A stretch of DNA of 64,000 nucleotides from Tolypothrix sp. NIES-4075 (lineage in GTDB: Bacteria > Cyanobacteriota > Cyanobacteriia > Cyanobacteriales > Nostocaceae): positions 198,448 to 262,447 of the forward strand of contig NZ_BDUC01000005.1 of the NCBI RefSeq assembly GCF_002218085.1, in the 5' to 3' direction. Every line of letters starts with the position of its first letter. Position 1 is the first letter of the stretch. The translations under genes and the position numbers were made by a program. The notes under the pieces are model-generated. The model saw nothing but the letters and a program-made list of their open reading frames with translations, did no database searches and had not been told where the DNA came from. Shown piece after piece: positions 59,794-64,000 of the stretch.

Positions 59794-59943
59794 AATGGAT
59801 GTGTTGCGCGATCGCTTGAGCGATTTGGGTATTCCCGTTGTCTCCAATTTACCATTTGGTCACGAAGCACCTAACGCAGCTTTACCAGTCGGTGTTATGG
59901 CAACTTTGGATGCAGAGCATGGAATATTGGATATCACACAATA
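59794..59943 (+). pseudogene. Duplicate 3' end of an LD-carboxypeptidase gene
   Basis: 59804-59912 is identical base for base to 58467-58575 (109 bp). The frame reads MDVLRDRLSDLGIPVVSNLP, then FGHEAPNAALPVGVMATLDA, then EHGILDITQ-stop; the tail after the identity differs from that of the intact gene (GDEGLLSVGVSVTD). There is no catalytic domain before it. Confidence 0.85.
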
Positions 59944-59950
59944 ACATCTA

Positions 59951-60706
59951 TCAGCTATCAACTTCACCCCACTTACGGTAGCAACGACCTGTAATCAAGT
60001 AAGGGTGAAAAACCTCTAAGAAGTTACTTTGAAGTGTCTCAAAGAAGGTGTTTACTACTTTAAGGTCATCTATATGAAAGGGAAACTCTTGATTAAAACC
60101 TTTAAAGAAATACCAGTTTAGGATAATCTTGCCCTTAGGTGTCAAAGCTTGATGGAACTGTAGTAACTGCTGGGTGGGGTCTGGTAAATGCTCTAAAACG
60201 TCAAAGCACATAATTGTATCAAAAGTCTCTTTTGAGGACATCTCATGGCAACAAAAGATTTTTTTACTCAGCCCCATCTGCTCGGCACGATACCGAACAA
60301 AATCAAAATTAATCGGATTAATATCGCAATAGATCACTTGCTCAACTTGAGGGCAAAGGGCAGCGGCAATTGTATGAGTCCCAATACCACCGCCGAAATC
60401 TAACACTCGACCTTGGGCATGATCTGCAATCAACCGCAGCGTATTCCCAATATATTCACGACTTGCTAGATGCCACGCTCCCAATTCAAATAAGTAAAAC
60501 TCTCCTACCTTCTCACTATAAAAAGCAGTTGCTTTTTCCCAATCAAAATCTTTGTGGCTTAACTCTGCCAGTTGTTGCTGACCGGCTTCTAACTTCTTTT
60601 CTAGTGTTTCTGAATCTAATAGCAGAAATTGCTGTAGATGCTGCTTTAAATTAAAAGCATCTTGCCAATAGCTACTTAATGAAGGCGTAGTATAAAGTGA
60701 AATCAT
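59951..60706 (-). CDS. Class I SAM-dependent methyltransferase
   Basis: 251 residues from ATG at 60706. The Rossmann core has motif I 'VLDFGGGIGTHTIAAAL', acidic 'VIYCDINPINFDFVRYRAEQ', and 'FDTIMCFDVLEHLPDPTQQLL'. The N-terminal ~90 residues ('WEKATAFYSEKVGEFYLFELGAWHLASREYIGNTLRLI') are helical and may cap the active site. No neighbour suggests the substrate. The longer reading from TTG 60727 is disfavoured. Confidence 0.82.
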   Translation of the reverse strand: MISLYTTPSLSSYWQDAFNLKQHLQQFLLLDSETLEKKLEAGQQQLAELSHKDFDWEKATAFYSEKVGEFYLFELGAWHLASREYIGNTLRLIADHAQGRVLDFGGGIGTHTIAAALCPQVEQVIYCDINPINFDFVRYRAEQMGLSKKIFCCHEMSSKETFDTIMCFDVLEHLPDPTQQLLQFHQALTPKGKIILNWYFFKGFNQEFPFHIDDLKVVNTFFETLQSNFLEVFHPYLITGRCYRKWGEVDS

Positions 60707-61007
60707 AACTTTTTCTACAAAAATCAAACCACAAATGTTATCTTTTTTCTGCTATATACTACCACGAAAAATGTCCTATTTTAAACATCTTTTTGTAAGT
60801 ATCTAATATTTTATTAAGCTTGAAAAAATTATCTGGAGTCCCGACTCCAATATTATGTATAAACTTTATGCGATCAAGACCACACCAGCAAGATAGCAAG
60901 CTGCACTCAAGTTTTTAGAGTATGTTTTGAGTGCAGAATTCACTCACATAATAAAGTATCGGGATTTTTTTGTCAGTTAACCTCAAAGCTGCGAGGTACA
61001 GGTGGAG

Positions 61008-63086
61008 TTAGCCTTCAATATCTCCCAAACCTAAGCGATCTAAAATAAAAGCGTAGTCAAAAGCTAATTCTTTTAAGCTTTCATAACGCCCAGATGCGCC
61101 ACCATGTCCAGCGCTCATGTTAGTTTTAAGTAAGAGAATATTGTTATCTGTCTTCAATTCTCTTAATTTTGCTGTCCATTTGGCTGGTTCCCAGTATTTA
61201 ACGCGAGAATCATTTAAGCCCGCAGTTATGAGTATATCTGGGTAATCTTTCGCCTCAACGTTATCATAAGGCGAGTAAGATTTCATGTAGTCGTAATAAA
61301 CTTTGTCGTTGGGATTACCCCATTCTTCCCATTCCATCGCGGAAAGGGGCAATGAAGTATCTAAAATAGTAGTCACGACATCTACAAATGGGACATCAGC
61401 AACTACTACCTTGAAAAGATCGGGACGCATATTTATGACTGCACCCATCAATAAACCACCTGCGCTACCCCCGGAAATAACTAGGCGATCGCTTTGTGTC
61501 CATTTCTCGGCAATCAAATATTCTGCACAGGCGATAAAATCTGTAAAGGTATTTTTTTTCTGCAAAAATTTACCATCTTCATACCATTTTCGCCCCATTT
61601 CTTCGCCACCGCGAATATGAGCGATCGCATACACCATTCCCCGATCTAACAGCGTTAATCGAGTTGATGAAAACATCACCGGGTAAGAATATCCGTAAGA
61701 TCCATATCCTGTGAGAAACAAGGGATTTTTACCATCTTTGTTGGTTCCTTGTTTGTAAACAATAGATATAGGGATTTGTGTTCCATCTTTCGCTGTAGCC
61801 ATCAGCCACTCACTTTTATAGTGGCTTTTATCATAGCCACCGAGGACTTCTGTTTCTTTTTTCAACTCTCGCTTATCTGTTTCCATGTCGTAATCAAAAA
61901 CAGATAATGGTGTGATTAAAGATGTGTAATTGAAGCGGAGAATATTTGTGTTAAATTCTGGGTTGTTTCCTTCATAAAAGGTATATGTAGGTTCTGGAAA
62001 AGTAATATTACTTTCCTTGCCTGTAGATAAGTTTTGCACTCTTGCAGTTTGCAATCCCGCTTTTCTTTCATAAATTACCAAATGATTGGTAAACAAACTT
62101 ACTCCTGATAGCATCACATCTTCGCGATGGGGAATTACAGTTTGCCAATTTTCTTTATTCGGGGTTGCTACGGGGGTTTTCACCAATTTAAAGTTGGTTG
62201 CTTCATCGTTAGTAACGATGTAAAAATAATCGCTGTGATGTTCAACATCGTATTCCATGCCTGTAGTGCGTGGATGAATTATCTGAAAATCACCTGTAGG
62301 ATTATTCGCATCTAAATAATGAATTTCCGTGGTGATGCTGCTATGCAAAATCATCAAGATGTATGCTTCACTACGGGTTTTTCCCAAGTCTAAATTGTAA
62401 GTATCATCAGGCTCGTGGTAAATTAAAACATCTTCAGTTGTCGGTGTTTGTAAAGTATGGCGAAATAGTTGATAAGGACGATTTGCCGTGTTTATTTTGG
62501 TATAGAATACCGTTTGATTATCGTTACCCCAAGTGAAAGAAAAATAAGTTTCCGGTATAGTTTCGGAATACAACTCAAATGTGTTCAAATCCAGAAAGAA
62601 AAGGGTGTATTGTTCCGAGCCGCTAGTATCAGTTGAATAAGCTAAAATTTGATGATTAGGACTGATTTGAAATACACCTAAGCTGAAAAATTCATGCCCC
62701 TGCGCTAGTTCATTTTGGTCTAACAGCACTTGTTCTGTTGCGTCGAGACTGCCTTTTTTGCGACAGTGAATCGGGTAAGCTTTTCCTTCTTCGGTGCGAG
62801 AGTAATAGTAATAATCATCTTTGCGGAATGGCACTGATAAGTCAGTTTCTTGAATCCGCGCCAACATCTCATTATAAAGCTTTGTTTGCAAAGCTTCAGT
62901 ATGTTGCATCATGCTTTCTGTGTAAGCGTTTTCGGCTTCCAGATAAGCGATCGCCTTCTTATTATCGCTTTCGCGCAGCCAAAAGTAATCGTCAATTCGG
63001 CGATCACCGTGTAACTCCAAAACTTGCGGTTGTTTCTCAGCAATTGGCGGGTTCACAATATGTTGTAAACGGTTATCTTTATTCAT
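61008..63086 (-). CDS. ptrB: Oligopeptidase B (S9 prolyl oligopeptidase family)
   Basis: 692 residues: N-terminal 'LELHGDRRIDDYFWLRESDNKKAIAYLEAENAYTESMM' and a seven-bladed beta-propeller, then the alpha/beta hydrolase domain with 'FLTGYGSYGYS', 'RGGEEMGRKWYEDGKFLQKKNTFTDFIACAEYLI', nucleophile Ser in 'VISGGSAGGLLMGAVINMRPDLF', 'GLNDSRVKYWEPAKW' (Asp) and 'NMSAGHGGASGRYE' (His). Cleaves peptides after basic residues. Cytoplasmic; no signal peptide. The AT-rich 300 bp downstream (60728-61007) contain no gene. Confidence 0.94.
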   Translation of the reverse strand: MNKDNRLQHIVNPPIAEKQPQVLELHGDRRIDDYFWLRESDNKKAIAYLEAENAYTESMMQHTEALQTKLYNEMLARIQETDLSVPFRKDDYYYYSRTEEGKAYPIHCRKKGSLDATEQVLLDQNELAQGHEFFSLGVFQISPNHQILAYSTDTSGSEQYTLFFLDLNTFELYSETIPETYFSFTWGNDNQTVFYTKINTANRPYQLFRHTLQTPTTEDVLIYHEPDDTYNLDLGKTRSEAYILMILHSSITTEIHYLDANNPTGDFQIIHPRTTGMEYDVEHHSDYFYIVTNDEATNFKLVKTPVATPNKENWQTVIPHREDVMLSGVSLFTNHLVIYERKAGLQTARVQNLSTGKESNITFPEPTYTFYEGNNPEFNTNILRFNYTSLITPLSVFDYDMETDKRELKKETEVLGGYDKSHYKSEWLMATAKDGTQIPISIVYKQGTNKDGKNPLFLTGYGSYGYSYPVMFSSTRLTLLDRGMVYAIAHIRGGEEMGRKWYEDGKFLQKKNTFTDFIACAEYLIAEKWTQSDRLVISGGSAGGLLMGAVINMRPDLFKVVVADVPFVDVVTTILDTSLPLSAMEWEEWGNPNDKVYYDYMKSYSPYDNVEAKDYPDILITAGLNDSRVKYWEPAKWTAKLRELKTDNNILLLKTNMSAGHGGASGRYESLKELAFDYAFILDRLGLGDIEG

Positions 63087-63129
63087 ATTTTTTCACCTTG
63101 ATCAGAATGTGCAGCAATTACACTCCTAG

Positions 63130-63879
63130 TTATGATGAACTAGAAATACCATTAGTGTGGCGCGATTTTTTCAATCTACACAACCCAATGGCTGGTACAA
63201 CTCCTAGAATCACCGCAGTAAGTCCTTGTCCACTCAAATACAATATCTGAGTCCGGTTTGCTTCGGGAATAAAATCTTGCACCACCGAAAGCAACCAAAT
63301 CGAGATACTGATGAAGAAAAATGAAACCGAGGGTAAAAAAGTCCACCACCAAGCATCTTTTGTGTAGCGTCGCAAAACCATAAATTGGCAAAACCCCAGC
63401 CAAATTCCCGAAAAAATATATAAAAAAGTTGACAAAATACCCAAAATAACAGTTTGATTAGCAGATAAAGTTAAATTTGATGATGCAGCGATCGCACTAA
63501 TGTAGCTTATCCACGCTGTAGAAACGCTATTGGCAATCAGCCAACCGAAACTAGTAGCCAGCAGCCACAACCAACCGGATACATATCGACGCACGACGAT
63601 CGCTTGATCTGCGCCAAAAATTAAGGCAAAAATTAAATTACTGCTGAAGCTTTTACCCAAAGAGTACCACGTCAGATGTTGCTGGAAAATGCTTGGTGGT
63701 ATTGTTTCGACAATAGTTTTTTCTAAAGCGATGCTGGCAATTCCACCTACCACCCATCCTAAAAGCGTCAAAATCGAAAATTGGATAAAGAAACTCCGAC
63801 GCTGCGATCGCGGTATCAACAGCATTTGCCGCTGAGAATCGTTTGAAGTCAAGGTAAAATCAGAATTATGGGTTTGCAT
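63130..63879 (-). CDS. Hypothetical integral membrane protein
   Basis: From ATG at 63879 (MQTHNSDFTL) the protein has about 249 residues and six predicted membrane helices, e.g. 'FFIQFSILTLLGWVVGGIASIAL', 'NQTVILGILSTFLYIFSGIWLGFCQFMVL' and 'SGQGLTAVILGVVPAIGLCRL'. It shows W-rich paired helices with 'WLGFCQFMVLRRY', a pattern of repeated membrane segments seen in uncharacterised cyanobacterial proteins. The upstream in-frame codons (to 63963) are short GGGCATTGGG repeats and are excluded. Confidence 0.6.
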   Translation of the reverse strand: MQTHNSDFTLTSNDSQRQMLLIPRSQRRSFFIQFSILTLLGWVVGGIASIALEKTIVETIPPSIFQQHLTWYSLGKSFSSNLIFALIFGADQAIVVRRYVSGWLWLLATSFGWLIANSVSTAWISYISAIAASSNLTLSANQTVILGILSTFLYIFSGIWLGFCQFMVLRRYTKDAWWWTFLPSVSFFFISISIWLLSVVQDFIPEANRTQILYLSGQGLTAVILGVVPAIGLCRLKKSRHTNGISSSS

Positions 63880-63884
63880 ATCTG

Positions 63885-63960
63885 GGGAGTGGGGAATTGG
63901 GAATTGGGCATTGGGAATTGGGCATTGGGCATTGGGCATTGGGGAAGGCTGGGGGAACCC
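63885..63960. repeat. Short tandem repeats GGGAATTGGGCATT
   Basis: Alternating GGGAATTGGG, GGGCATTGGG and GGGCATTGGGG units upstream of the membrane protein gene, the same class as the repeats near 19800, 26990 and 51320. Confidence 0.75.
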
Positions 63961-64000
63961 CACCCCTACATGTGGAAAAATTTATTCTACTCCCCCTCCC

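Overview
The window comes from a filamentous, probably heterocyst-forming cyanobacterium (Nostocales type; genus not determinable here). The evidence is the very frequent HIP1 octamer GCGATCGC, the separately encoded DnaE C-terminal half carrying a split-intein C-fragment, a Psb34 gene, an rbp-rpsU pair, a cyanobacterial 4-hydroxybenzoate prenyltransferase, many cyanobacterial DUF families (DUF3727, DUF4058, DUF4079, DUF6464, DUF6887/6888) and abundant short tandem repeats of the STRR kind. Most of it is ordinary chromosome with genes in short runs on both strands. No rRNA, tRNA, CRISPR array, complete insertion sequence or prophage was recognised.

Layout. 1-5 kb: end of a large haemagglutinin/S-layer-like exoprotein, murG, an exported NTF2-like protein, an SDR oxidoreductase and a TPR protein. 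5.5-19.7 kb (minus strand): a dispersed five-gene system SWIM zinc finger - DUF5691 - MoxR ATPase - DUF5682 - vWA. It is interrupted by a DUF6888/DUF6887 pair and, between DUF5682 and vWA, by a fatty-acid oxylipin pair (cyclooxygenase-like linoleate dioxygenase plus catalase-related hydroperoxide lyase), rbp-rpsU, a NADAR protein and a small orphan. 19.8-25.8 kb: DUF6464, a DHFR-like pseudogene, a PD-(D/E)XK-like orphan, split dnaE-C, psb34, gatA and a RodZ-like protein. 26-36.5 kb: alpha/beta hydrolase, second RodZ-like protein, PadR regulator with a palindromic operator, mazEF and TerB/dynamin-type remnants, proB, yqeG, mltG, DUF3727, ruvX and a GNAT protein.

37-46.5 kb: a histidine-kinase fragment, methyltransferase, Uma2 and nuclease-like proteins, SLOG protein, YnfA, the plastoquinone-pathway prenyltransferase, a candidate structured RNA and exopolyphosphatase. 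47-54.8 kb: a small secreted protein, cellulose-synthase-like glycosyltransferase and DUF4079 membrane protein, two of which share a paralogous leader; then a retropepsin-like protein, EamA transporter and a PG-binding/HEAT protein. 54.8-64 kb: VOC protein, a GC-rich GNAT gene that looks foreign, a tetrahydrobiopterin glucosyltransferase-like gene, LD-carboxypeptidase, DUF4058, a methyltransferase, oligopeptidase B and a membrane protein.

The most striking cross-cutting signal is repeat invasion. A G-rich/AT-core/C-rich inverted-repeat family sits between genes and also in frame inside several proteins (DUF5682 twice, LD-carboxypeptidase, RuvX N-terminus, part of it in EamA). Other repeat families entered the MoxR N-terminus and the second RodZ-like protein. 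Several pseudogenes (methyltransferase, DHFR-like, mazEF, histidine kinase) and a 109-bp exact duplication of the LD-carboxypeptidase 3' end show continuing turnover.
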